Under the pieces are notes generated by a model. That model searched no databases. It worked only from the letters and a program-made list of their open reading frames with translations, and had not been told where the DNA came from. Positions 9,137 to 17,003 of a stretch of DNA of 64,000 nucleotides are shown piece by piece (the stretch's first letter is position 1; each line of letters starts with the position of its first letter). The DNA is from Thiobacillus sp. (GTDB lineage Bacteria > Pseudomonadota > Gammaproteobacteria > Burkholderiales > Thiobacillaceae), in contig NZ_JAUYRI010000013.1 of the NCBI RefSeq assembly GCF_030696885.1, positions 1 through 64,000 of the forward strand, in the 5' to 3' direction. The position numbers were made by a program, and so were the translations under genes.

Positions 9137-9151
9137 CCTTTTATACCAAGG
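9137..9151. promoter_or_regulatory. Operator-like CCTT-N7-AAGG motif upstream of sulP
   Basis: CCTT-TTATACC-AAGG is followed by GTTTATA in the divergent region between the cytochrome genes and sulP. A similar arrangement (AAAACCTT-N9-AAGGTTTTATA) lies upstream of fccA. A shared repressor or activator site is possible; this is inference from two sites only. Confidence 0.3.
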
Positions 9152-9190
9152 GTTTATAGTATTATTCCCTAATATGCTTCTGGAGATAGC

Positions 9191-11011
9191 GTGATCGACC
9201 TCAAGGCCTGCCCGCTGTGGCTTTATCGCCTGCTACCCTTCCTGCGCTGGTGGCCCAATGTTACGCAGCAGACCTTCAAGGCCGACAGCCTCGCCGCGAT
9301 CACCGGCGCGATGATCGTGCTGCCGCAGGCGGTGGCGTTTGCCACCATTGCCGGGCTGCCACCCGAATACGGCCTCTACGCGGCAATGGTGCCGGCCATC
9401 GTCGCGGCCTTGTGGGGATCGAGCTGGCATCTGGTCTCCGGGCCGACCACCGCAATATCGATCGTGGTCTTCGCCTCGATCAGCCCGCTGGCCGAACCCG
9501 GCAGCCCGCAGTTCATCGGCCTGGTGCTCACGCTCACGCTGCTGGCCGGCCTGATCCAGCTGGCAATGGGCCTGGCGCGACTGGGCACCCTGGTCAACTT
9601 CATCTCGCACACCGTCATCACCGGCTTCACCGCGGGCGCGGCCATTCTGATCGCCGCTAGCCAGATCAAGCATTTCTTCGGGATCGACATGCCGCGCGGT
9701 GCGCATTTCCACGAAGTGCTGATCCAGTTCGGCGCGCACATCCCCGACATTCAGCCCTGGGTGGCGACCGTGGGCGTGGTGACGCTGATCTCCGGCGTGC
9801 TCGCCCGCCGCTATCTGAAAAAGCTGCCCTACATGATCGTCGCGATGGTGGTGGGCAGCGTGGTGGCAACGCTCATCAACCTTCAATTCGGCGCCGAAGC
9901 GACCGGCATCCGCACCGTCGGCGCGCTGGCGGCCTCGTTCCCGCCGCTGTCGCTGCCGGATTTCTCGTTTGCCGCGATCCAGCAAACGCTATTCCCCGCC
10001 ACCATCATCGCGATTCTGGCGCTCACCGAAGCAGTGGCGATCGCACGCTCGGTCGCTGCCAAATCCGACCAGCGCATCGACAGCAACCAGGAATTCGTCG
10101 GCCAGGGCCTGTCCAACATCGCCGGCAGCTTTTTCTCCGGCTATGCCGGCAGCGGCTCGTTCAACCGCAGCGGCGTGAACTTCGCGTCGGGCGCGAAAAC
10201 ACCGCTGGCTGCTGCGATGTCGGCAGTGTTCCTGCTCGCCATCGTGCTGCTGGTGGCGCCGCTCGCCGCCTATCTACCGGTCGCGTCGATGGCGGCGATC
10301 CTATTCATCGTGGCGTGGAGCCTGATCGACTTTCACTACATCCGCGAAATCCTCAAGCGCCACAAGCGCGAGCGCATCGTACTGATCCTCACCTTCGTCG
10401 GCACCCTGGTCGATCTGGAAAAAGGCATCTTCCTCGGCATCCTGGTATCACTGCTGTTTTATCTCTACCGCACCTCGCAGCCGTCGATCCGCGAACTGGT
10501 GCCATCCGCTGCCGGCCGCGAAAATCCGCGCCGAAAATTCGTGCCGCGCGACGACAACAACCCCGGCTGCCCCCAGCTCACGATGCTGCGTGTCGAAGGC
10601 TCGATCTTTTTTGGCGCGGTCGAGCATGTGCAGAAATTTTTCCGCCACGTCGACGAAGCCGACCCGCAGAAAAAGCACCTGCTGCTGTCCGCGCGCGCGA
10701 TCGGCATGATCGATCTGGCCGGCGCTGAAATGCTGGCCAAGGAAGCCACGCGTCGGCGCCGGCTGGGTGGGGGCCTGTATCTGGTGGGGGTACAGCCGGA
10801 CCTGTGCGAAATGTTGCGTCGCAGCGGCCAGGTCGATGTCGTCGGGGAGAATCAGATCTTCCGCCACAAGGGCGATGCGCTTCAGACAATCTATCCGCGG
10901 CTCGACAACGAAATCTGCCGCACCTGCACCGCGCGCGTATTCCATGAATGCAACGTGGCGCTGCCGGACGGCACACCGCGCGAAGTCGCCGACAGGCAGC
11001 TGATTCAATAA
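9191..11011 (+). CDS. SulP family anion transporter with STAS domain
   Basis: 606 aa starting at GTG, with GGAGA 7 nt upstream. About 12 membrane segments fill residues 30-435 (conserved GLPPEYGLYAA and NRSGVNFASGAKT). A cytoplasmic STAS domain follows (about 465-575, MLRVEGSIFFGAVEHV). The tail adds three Cys (CRTCTARVFHEC), not usual in the family as far as I know. SulP proteins move sulfate, bicarbonate or other anions; the substrate cannot be told here. Sulfate export or uptake would fit a sulfur oxidiser. The 3' end overlaps the convergent nuclease gene by 7 nt. Confidence 0.9.
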   Translation: MIDLKACPLWLYRLLPFLRWWPNVTQQTFKADSLAAITGAMIVLPQAVAFATIAGLPPEYGLYAAMVPAIVAALWGSSWHLVSGPTTAISIVVFASISPLAEPGSPQFIGLVLTLTLLAGLIQLAMGLARLGTLVNFISHTVITGFTAGAAILIAASQIKHFFGIDMPRGAHFHEVLIQFGAHIPDIQPWVATVGVVTLISGVLARRYLKKLPYMIVAMVVGSVVATLINLQFGAEATGIRTVGALAASFPPLSLPDFSFAAIQQTLFPATIIAILALTEAVAIARSVAAKSDQRIDSNQEFVGQGLSNIAGSFFSGYAGSGSFNRSGVNFASGAKTPLAAAMSAVFLLAIVLLVAPLAAYLPVASMAAILFIVAWSLIDFHYIREILKRHKRERIVLILTFVGTLVDLEKGIFLGILVSLLFYLYRTSQPSIRELVPSAAGRENPRRKFVPRDDNNPGCPQLTMLRVEGSIFFGAVEHVQKFFRHVDEADPQKKHLLLSARAIGMIDLAGAEMLAKEATRRRRLGGGLYLVGVQPDLCEMLRRSGQVDVVGENQIFRHKGDALQTIYPRLDNEICRTCTARVFHECNVALPDGTPREVADRQLIQ

Positions 11012-11541
11012 GCGGGCGTGGCCTGCGTGCGCCGCCAGGCCCACGGCGGCACCGGCGCAGCGTCGCGCCACAGCCCGCGTCGCGCATGCTGCGCCTCGTT
11101 CTGCAGCGCCGACAGCGCGTCGCCGGCAGCGCGCGGCCCTGTCCTGACGGGGTCCGGTCCGCGACGCGCTGAAGCGCGTGGCGAGCCATATGACCACGCA
11201 TGACCGCGCCGAACCAGTTCCGCGTTCACCGCGAGCGTTCCCACGCTGAGCCGTCCCAGTTTGCGGCCGTAGTGGTCGGTGGCGACGATCTCCAGCGTTG
11301 CGCGCTGCTTCAACGCCATCTCCTTGAGCGCGCGGGTCGCCGCGTCGCCGTGCGGCTGCGCCGCTTCCGGCGCGTCGATGCCGGCCAGGCGCACCTTGAG
11401 AAAGGCGCGCGACGAAGATGCGTAGTGATCGGGTTTGAACAGCACGGTATCGCCGTCGATGACGACGATGACGACGCCCTGCAGCGTGTCCGCCCAGGCT
11501 GCGCTGGCGAACAGCAGCCAGGCTGCCAGAAGGCATCTCAC
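11005..11541 (-). CDS. Secreted thermonuclease-like nuclease (SNase fold)
   Basis: 178 aa with signal peptide (about 1-17, ending AWA). SNase motifs are visible: VIDGDTV (Asp29, Asp31), VRLAGIDAPE (Arg51, Asp56, Glu59) and YGRKLGR (Arg93). The end, ARRGLWRDAAPVPPWAWRR, is the standard C-terminus of the family. Between HAWSY and ALSALQNEA sits an extra Arg/Pro-rich segment of about 23 residues (119-141) that I do not expect in the fold. It may be a loop insertion. The start overlaps the recN stop by 4 nt. Confidence 0.85.
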   Translation of the reverse strand: MRCLLAAWLLFASAAWADTLQGVVIVVIDGDTVLFKPDHYASSSRAFLKVRLAGIDAPEAAQPHGDAATRALKEMALKQRATLEIVATDHYGRKLGRLSVGTLAVNAELVRRGHAWSYGSPRASARRGPDPVRTGPRAAGDALSALQNEAQHARRGLWRDAAPVPPWAWRRTQATPAY

Positions 11542-13193
11542 CCGGCGAGCATCTCCGCAGCGTGCTGCCGCGTGGTGGCGGTGATTTTCATGCCGCCCAG
11601 CATGCGGGCGATTTCCTCCACCCGCGCGTCGGCGTCGAGCCGCTCGATGTTGGACGAGACGAAGCCGCCGTTCGCCTGCTTGCTGACCTGCAGATGCTGC
11701 GTGCCGCGCGCAGCCACCTGTGGCAGGTGGGTGATCACCAGCACCTGCCGGGTTTCGCCCAGCTTCGCCAGGCGCCGCCCCACCGCTTCGGCGACGCTGC
11801 CGCCGATGCCGACATCGACCTCGTCAAAGATCAGCGTCGGCACGCCGGCCATGCCCGACAGTGCAGTCTGGATCGCCAGGCTGATGCGCGACAGCTCCCC
11901 GCCCGAGGCCACCTTGCCGAGCGGACCCGGCGGCAGGCCGGGATGGCTGGCGACCAAAAAACCCACGTCTTCCAGACCGTACGCACGCGGCTCGTGGGTG
12001 GGCTGTAACACGATATCGAGGTGGCCGCCGGCCAGTGCCAGTTCGTGCATCGCCGTCGTCACCTGCTTCGACAACGCAGTCGCCGCCTTGCGGCGCTGCG
12101 CACCGAGCTTTTTCGCATCAGTTTGATAGCGCGCCCAGGCGGCCGCTTCGTTTGCCTGCAGCGCATCGAGATCGTCGCTGGCGGCAAGCTCGGCGAGCCG
12201 CGCCTCGAACAGCGCCAGCAAGCCGCCCAGCGCGTCCGGCTGCACGCGGTGCTTGCGCGCCAGCCGGTGCATGTCGGCCAGCAGACGGTCAAGTTCGGCG
12301 AGCCGCTCGGGGTCGAGACTGAGATGCCCGGCATAGCGGCGCAGCGCGTGTACCGCTTCGGCCACATCGGCGCTGGCCGCATCCAGCAGCGCGGCAACCT
12401 CGCCCAGGCTGTCGTCCACCGCCTGCATGGCGGCCAGCCGCGCGCTCATCTCGCCGAGCTGACCCGATACCGCACTCTCGTCTTCATCCAGGCCCAGGAT
12501 CAGGGCCTGGCTGCCTTCGAGCAGCGTGGTGACGTGCGCCAGTCGCGCATGCTCGGTCTGGATTTCTTCCCAGCGCGCGAGGTCGTCGCCCAGCGCACGC
12601 AATTCCTCGACCGCCAGCGTCAGGCCCTCGCGTTCGATCTGCCGCGCCTGGCTGTGGCCCTCGGCATCGAGGCGGCGCTGCCGCGCGGCCTGCCAGGCGT
12701 GCCAGCCGGCGCTGACGGCAATGGCCTGGGACTGCGCGCCGGCGTAGGCGTCGAGCACCTCGCGCTGGGCCTGTGGGCGCAGCAGCGCGTGGTGTGCATG
12801 CTGGCCATGGATGTCGAGCAGGAATTCGGCGGCGTCCTTCAATTGCGCCAGCGGTGCGGGGCTGCCGTTGACGAAGGCACGCGAGCGGCCACCAGCGTCG
12901 ATCACGCGGCGCAGGATCAGCGTGCCGTCGTCTGCGGTGAAACCGGCTTCGTCGAGCCAGGCCGCCAGTGCAGGCAGTTTATCGATGACGAATTCGGCGG
13001 CAATTTCGGCACGCGGCGCGCCGGGCCGCACCACACCGCCTTCGGCGCGGTCGCCCAGCGCCAGCGCCAGCGCGTCGATCAGGATGGATTTGCCGGCGCC
13101 GGTCTCGCCAGTGAGCACGGTCAGCCCCGGCGCGAAATCGAGCTCGACCGATTCGACCAGCAGGTAATTGCGGATGGAGAGATGAGTGAGCAT
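11538..13193 (-). CDS. recN: DNA repair protein RecN
   Basis: 551 aa SMC-like ATPase. Walker A is GETGAGKS at 29-36. A coiled-coil region rich in Leu, Ala, Glu and Arg spans roughly 150-350. The C-terminal half has the signature LGKVASGGELSRISLA and Walker B TLIFDEVDVGIGG. RecN acts in recombinational repair of double-strand breaks. It lies downstream of nadK, from which it is separated by a 142-bp inverted-repeat element. The nadK-recN pairing is common in proteobacteria. Confidence 0.96.
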   Translation of the reverse strand: MLTHLSIRNYLLVESVELDFAPGLTVLTGETGAGKSILIDALALALGDRAEGGVVRPGAPRAEIAAEFVIDKLPALAAWLDEAGFTADDGTLILRRVIDAGGRSRAFVNGSPAPLAQLKDAAEFLLDIHGQHAHHALLRPQAQREVLDAYAGAQSQAIAVSAGWHAWQAARQRRLDAEGHSQARQIEREGLTLAVEELRALGDDLARWEEIQTEHARLAHVTTLLEGSQALILGLDEDESAVSGQLGEMSARLAAMQAVDDSLGEVAALLDAASADVAEAVHALRRYAGHLSLDPERLAELDRLLADMHRLARKHRVQPDALGGLLALFEARLAELAASDDLDALQANEAAAWARYQTDAKKLGAQRRKAATALSKQVTTAMHELALAGGHLDIVLQPTHEPRAYGLEDVGFLVASHPGLPPGPLGKVASGGELSRISLAIQTALSGMAGVPTLIFDEVDVGIGGSVAEAVGRRLAKLGETRQVLVITHLPQVAARGTQHLQVSKQANGGFVSSNIERLDADARVEEIARMLGGMKITATTRQHAAEMLAG

Positions 13194-13202
13194 GCGCGGT
13201 TA

Positions 13203-13344
13203 AGGCTTGTGAAGAAACCGTAGCGAGCGCAGCCAGGTCGGGGGCGGACGGAGCGCAGCAACCGGAATGTACTCAAAGTACATGAGGATTGCGAGCACCG
13301 CCCAACCCCGAGATGGCAAGCGCAGTAGGTTTATTCACAAGCCT
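13203..13344. repeat. MITE-like element with 17-bp terminal inverted repeats
   Basis: 142 bp bounded by AGGCTTGTGAAGAAACC and, on the other strand, AGGCTTGTGAATAAACC (one mismatch). An internal palindrome ATGTACT-CAA-AGTACAT lies at the centre. It contains no ORF of note and fills the recN-nadK gap; its right end reaches into the nadK stop codon. Structure suggests a non-autonomous mobile element; I recall similar sequences between betaproteobacterial genes but cannot verify this. Confidence 0.65.
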
Positions 13345-14215
13345 AGAGTTTTTTGCCCCAGTGCAGCTTCTGCCGCAGGGTGTCGTAGTAACTGTAGGAA
13401 TGCGGATGAAGCAGGGTGATCGGACGGCTGGCACGGGTGATCCACACATGGTCGCCGCTCATCAGATCGAAATGATGCTGGCCGTCGAAGTGGACGCGCG
13501 CATCGTCGGCATAGGTCAGGTGCAGTTCGATGCGCGAATGGCTGCTGACCACGATAGGCCGCGCCGACAGCGTGTGTGGGCAGATCGGCACCAGCGCGAC
13601 GGCTTCCAGCGTAGGGTGGACGATGGGCCCGCCCGCCGACAGCGCATACGCCGTGGTACCGGTGGGGCTGGTGACCACCAGGCCGTCGGCGCGCTGGCTG
13701 TAAACGAACTCGCTGTTGATGGAGATTTCCAGATCGATCACGCGGCCCGAGCCGCCCTTGCCCAACACCACGTCGTTGAACGCCGTAGCTTCGAACACGC
13801 GTTCGCCCGCTCGACGAACCTGGCCGTTCAGCAGGATGCGTTCTTCCGCCACGTACTGTCCGCTGAGAATTTCGGCGACGGCGTCGAACATGCTGTCGAC
13901 CGTGACGTCGGTGAGAAACCCCAGCCGCCCCTGGTTGATGCCGATCAGCGGAACGCCCTGCGGCGCCAGTTCACGCGCGATCGACAGCATGGTGCCGTCG
14001 CCGCCGAGCACCACGACGACATCGCTTTCGGCTGCCAAGTCGTGCAGGTTGCGCTTGGTGAAATCCTCGATGCCGAAATGTTCCGCCGTCTGGCTGGCCA
14101 GCAGCACGGCATGGCCGCGCGCACGCAGAAAGTCTGCCAGCGCGCGCACGGACGCCTGCATGCCCTGATTATCGTATTTGCCGACGAGACCGACGGTGTG
14201 GAAAGGTGTTTGCAT
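13343..14215 (-). CDS. nadK: NAD kinase
   Basis: 290 aa. The GGDGT motif (71-75) and FNDVVLGKGGSGR region are present, as is the glycine-rich TSPTGTTAYALSAGGP that closes the active site. The enzyme phosphorylates NAD to NADP in the cytoplasm. The TAG stop codon overlaps the terminal repeat of the element between nadK and recN, so its last bases come from, or are shared with, that element. It is divergent from hrcA. Confidence 0.96.
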   Translation of the reverse strand: MQTPFHTVGLVGKYDNQGMQASVRALADFLRARGHAVLLASQTAEHFGIEDFTKRNLHDLAAESDVVVVLGGDGTMLSIARELAPQGVPLIGINQGRLGFLTDVTVDSMFDAVAEILSGQYVAEERILLNGQVRRAGERVFEATAFNDVVLGKGGSGRVIDLEISINSEFVYSQRADGLVVTSPTGTTAYALSAGGPIVHPTLEAVALVPICPHTLSARPIVVSSHSRIELHLTYADDARVHFDGQHHFDLMSGDHVWITRASRPITLLHPHSYSYYDTLRQKLHWGKKL

Positions 14216-14244
14216 GAAGGGCGATTATATAGGGGTGCCCGGTG

Positions 14245-14340
14245 TGAGGGGCTAGGATCTAGGGACTAGGGACTCGTTCGCGGCCTCCGGCCGCTCGTTC
14301 CCTAACGCCTAACTCCCAGTTCCTAGCTCCCAGCCCCTTA
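14245..14340. repeat. Inverted heptanucleotide array, copy 1 (nadK/hrcA)
   Basis: The left arm has 7-nt units TGAGGGG, CTAGGAT, CTAGGGA, CTAGGGA (14245-14272). The right arm is the reverse orientation: TCCCTAA, CGCCTAA, CTCCCAG, TTCCTAG, CTCCCAG, CCCCTTA (14299-14340). The centre contains GCGGCC-TCC-GGCCGC (14280-14294). The arms can pair imperfectly. The last unit runs into the hrcA -10 box. Confidence 0.85.
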
Positions 14341-14344
14341 TAAT
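14339..14344 (+). promoter_or_regulatory. -10 box TATAAT for hrcA, predicted leaderless
   Basis: A perfect TATAAT ends 6 nt before the hrcA ATG, which puts the expected transcription start at or next to the A of ATG. No Shine-Dalgarno sequence is visible. No clear -35 box is seen, because that position lies inside the heptamer array. Confidence 0.5.
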
Positions 14345-14350
14345 GTCCCC

Positions 14351-15367
14351 ATGCTCAACGACCGCGCCCGCATCCTGCTGAAAACCCTGGTGGAACGCTA
14401 TATCAGCGAGGGCGAACCCGTGGGCTCACGCACGCTGTCGAAGCACTCGGGGCTGGATTTGTCGCCGGCGAGCATCCGCAACATCATGGCCGACCTCGAG
14501 GATATGGGCTTCGTCACCAGTCCGCACACCTCGGCCGGTCGGGTGCCGACGCCGCGCGGCTATCGCTTTTTCGTCGACAGCCTGCTGACAGTGCGTCCGC
14601 TCGACCAGGTTTCGGTCAACCAGCTCGAAAGCAGCCTGACGCCATCCGATCCGCAGCGGCTGATCGCATCGGCCTCGACGCTGCTGTCCGAGCTCAGCCA
14701 GTTTGCCGGCCTGGTGATGACGCCGCGCCGCAACCCGGCCTTCCGCCAGATCGAATTCATGAGCCTGTCGGACAAGCGCATCCTGCTGATCATCGTCACC
14801 ATGGAAGGCGAGGTCGAAAACCGCGTCATTCTCACCGACAAGCCCTACAGTGCCTCGGCGCTGACCGAGGCGGCCAATTTCTTCAACCAGAATTTCGCCG
14901 GCCACCGCTTCGACCAGGTGCGCGTCAAGTTGCGGGACGAACTCGGGCGCATGCGCGACGACATCACCCGGCTGATGGCGGCGGCCGTCGACGCCGGCAG
15001 CCAGGCGCTCGACCCCAGCCAGGAACACATGGTGGTGTCCGGCAGCCGCCGTCTGCTCGATGTGGAAGAACTCTCCAGTAACATGGGCAGCCTGCGCCGC
15101 TTGTTCGATGCCTTCGAGCAGAAAACCGGCCTCCTGCAACTGCTCGACCAGTCGCGCAGCGCGGCCGGCGTGCAGATTTTCATCGGCGGCGAATCCGACC
15201 TGCTGCCGTTCGACGAATGCAGCCTGGTCAGCGCGCCCTATTCCGTAGATGGCCAGGTGGTCGGCACGCTCGGCGTGGTTGGCCCCACCCGCATGGCCTA
15301 CGAACGCGTGGTGCCGATCGTCGATCTCACCGCCAAAATTCTTTCCAGCGCGCTGTCGCACCACTGA
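14351..15367 (+). CDS. hrcA: Heat-inducible transcription repressor HrcA
   Basis: 338 aa. The N-terminal winged helix ([28 protein letters not shown] cut short here) and the [16 protein letters not shown] recognition region are typical. A GAF-like central domain and HrcA-type end follow. HrcA represses groESL and dnaK by binding CIRCE; no CIRCE is visible within this window. hemH starts in its stop codon (TGATG), so the two are coupled. Confidence 0.96.
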   Translation: MLNDRARILLKTLVERYISEGEPVGSRTLSKHSGLDLSPASIRNIMADLEDMGFVTSPHTSAGRVPTPRGYRFFVDSLLTVRPLDQVSVNQLESSLTPSDPQRLIASASTLLSELSQFAGLVMTPRRNPAFRQIEFMSLSDKRILLIIVTMEGEVENRVILTDKPYSASALTEAANFFNQNFAGHRFDQVRVKLRDELGRMRDDITRLMAAAVDAGSQALDPSQEHMVVSGSRRLLDVEELSSNMGSLRRLFDAFEQKTGLLQLLDQSRSAAGVQIFIGGESDLLPFDECSLVSAPYSVDGQVVGTLGVVGPTRMAYERVVPIVDLTAKILSSALSHH

Positions 15368-16470
15368 TGCGTTATTTAAAAGAGCCGGACTACACGCACG
15401 GCCAGCAAGCCAAAACTGGCGTCCTGCTGGTCAACCTCGGCACCCCCGAGGCGCCCACTGCGGGGGCACTGCGCACCTATCTCAAAGAGTTTCTGTCCGA
15501 CCCGCGCGTGGTGGAAATTCCGCGCGCCGTCTGGTGGCTGATCCTCAACGGCATCATTCTCAACACGCGGCCAAAGAAATCGGCCGCGAAATACGCTGCG
15601 ATCTGGACCCCCGACGGCTCGCCGCTGAAGGTGCACACCGAAAAACAGGCCAAGCTGCTGAAAGGCTGGCTGGGCGAAAAAATCGCCAGCCCAGTGATGG
15701 TCGAATACGCGATGCGCTACGGCAACCCGTCGGTGGCCGACACGCTGGCGAGAATGAAGGCGGCCGGCTGCGAGCGCATCCTGATCTTGCCGTCCTATCC
15801 GCAATACGCCGCGTCCAGCACCGCGACCGCATTCGACGCCGCCTACGCCTGGCTGGCGAAAACCCGCAACCAGCCGGCGCTGCGCACGGTGAAGCACTAT
15901 CACGATCATCCGGCCTACATCCACGCGCTGGCCGCCAACATCCGCGACTACTGGCAGATGCATGGCCGCCCCGACGTGCTGCTGATGAGCTTTCACGGCG
16001 TGCCGCGCTACACGCTGGAGAAGGGCGACCCCTACCACTGCGAATGCCAGAAAACCGGTCGCCTGCTGGCGGAAGCGCTCGGACTGGAGCCCGGCCAGTT
16101 CCGCCTCACCTTCCAGTCGCGCTTCGGCCGCGCCGAGTGGCTGCAGCCCTATACCGACAAGACACTGGAAACACTCGGCCACGAGGGCGCCGGGCGCGTC
16201 GACGTGGTCGCGCCGGGCTTCACGGCCGATTGCCTGGAAACGCTGGAAGAACTGGCGATGGAAGGCCGTGCGAGTTTTCTCGCGGCTGGCGGCAAGGCAT
16301 TCCACTACATCCCCGCGCTCAACGAAAAAGCCCAATGGATCGATGCGCTCGGCCACATCGCGCTCGAAAACCTGGGCGGCTGGGTCAGCGCAAGCTGGGA
16401 CCGCGACGCCGATGAACAGGCACGACAGACCAGCAAGCATCTGGCACAGAACCAGGGCGCAGCACGCTAG
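15367..16470 (+). CDS. hemH: Ferrochelatase
   Basis: 367 aa. The family motifs [12 protein letters not shown] near the N-terminus, the catalytic-His segment [19 protein letters not shown], and [11 protein letters not shown] are all present. The enzyme inserts Fe2+ into protoporphyrin IX, the last step of haem b synthesis. That fits a genome with many c-type cytochromes nearby. Length is normal and the start overlaps hrcA by 1 nt. Confidence 0.96.
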   Translation: MRYLKEPDYTHGQQAKTGVLLVNLGTPEAPTAGALRTYLKEFLSDPRVVEIPRAVWWLILNGIILNTRPKKSAAKYAAIWTPDGSPLKVHTEKQAKLLKGWLGEKIASPVMVEYAMRYGNPSVADTLARMKAAGCERILILPSYPQYAASSTATAFDAAYAWLAKTRNQPALRTVKHYHDHPAYIHALAANIRDYWQMHGRPDVLLMSFHGVPRYTLEKGDPYHCECQKTGRLLAEALGLEPGQFRLTFQSRFGRAEWLQPYTDKTLETLGHEGAGRVDVVAPGFTADCLETLEELAMEGRASFLAAGGKAFHYIPALNEKAQWIDALGHIALENLGGWVSASWDRDADEQARQTSKHLAQNQGAAR

Positions 16471-16518
16471 TCTTTCCCGGTACACCTTTGCACCGCCCCG
16501 ACAGCGCCGGCCATCAAC

Positions 16519-16543
16519 AAAACCTTTTCGTATATAAGGTTTT
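16519..16543. promoter_or_regulatory. Palindrome upstream of fccAB (AAAACCTT-N9-AAGGTTTT)
   Basis: Perfect 8-bp arms with a 9-nt AT-rich spacer, about 130 nt upstream of the fccA start. It resembles the CCTT-N7-AAGG site before sulP. It may be an operator for a sulfide- or redox-responsive regulator; the regulator is not identifiable. Confidence 0.4.
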
Positions 16544-16586
16544 ATAAGTTGACTGACACGCTCCGACCCCCGAAGATGGTTTTTAC

Positions 16587-16610
16587 GGACTAGTTCTTCT
16601 GGTCTAGTCC
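16587..16610. promoter_or_regulatory. Inverted repeat GGACTAG-N10-CTAGTCC upstream of fccA
   Basis: Seven-bp perfect arms in the fccAB leader region, 62 nt before the fccA start. There is no T-run, so it is not an intrinsic terminator. It could be an operator or an RNA hairpin. Confidence 0.4.
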
Positions 16611-16672
16611 TAACATGAGGTGACAGCACGACCGTGTGTTGTTGCCATTCTGACCGTTCTCCGGAGGACACC

Positions 16673-16981
16673 ATGCCCAGAATAATCACACCCCTCGCAT
16701 TGGCCGGCTTCGTTGGCCTCGCTCTGTCCGGCCTCGCCGGCGCTGCGGATATCCACACCAAATCGATCTCATCCACCTGCATGTCCTGCCACGGCCCCGG
16801 CGGCAAAAGCCTCGGCGCAATCCCCAGCCTGACCGGCCTGGACAAGGCCTACTTCGTCAAAGCCATGAAGGATTTCAAATCGGGCGCACGCCCGTCGACC
16901 ATCATGAAGCGACACGCATCCGGTTACACCGACGCCGAGTTCGAGGCCATGGGCGCGTACTTCGCCGGCCTGAAAAAATAA
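16673..16981 (+). CDS. fccA: Flavocytochrome c sulfide dehydrogenase, cytochrome subunit
   Basis: 102 aa with a signal peptide (about 1-24) and a single haem motif CMSCH (36-40). A later Met (MKRHASGYTDAEFEAMG) is the likely axial ligand. FccA accepts electrons from the FAD of FccB during sulfide oxidation. The ATG at 16673 has GGAGGA 5 nt upstream; an in-frame GTG at 16634 is less likely. fccB begins 22 nt downstream with its own AAGGAGA site. Confidence 0.88.
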   Translation: MPRIITPLALAGFVGLALSGLAGAADIHTKSISSTCMSCHGPGGKSLGAIPSLTGLDKAYFVKAMKDFKSGARPSTIMKRHASGYTDAEFEAMGAYFAGLKK

Positions 16982-17003
16982 TCCATCCAAGGAGACCGAT
17001 ACC

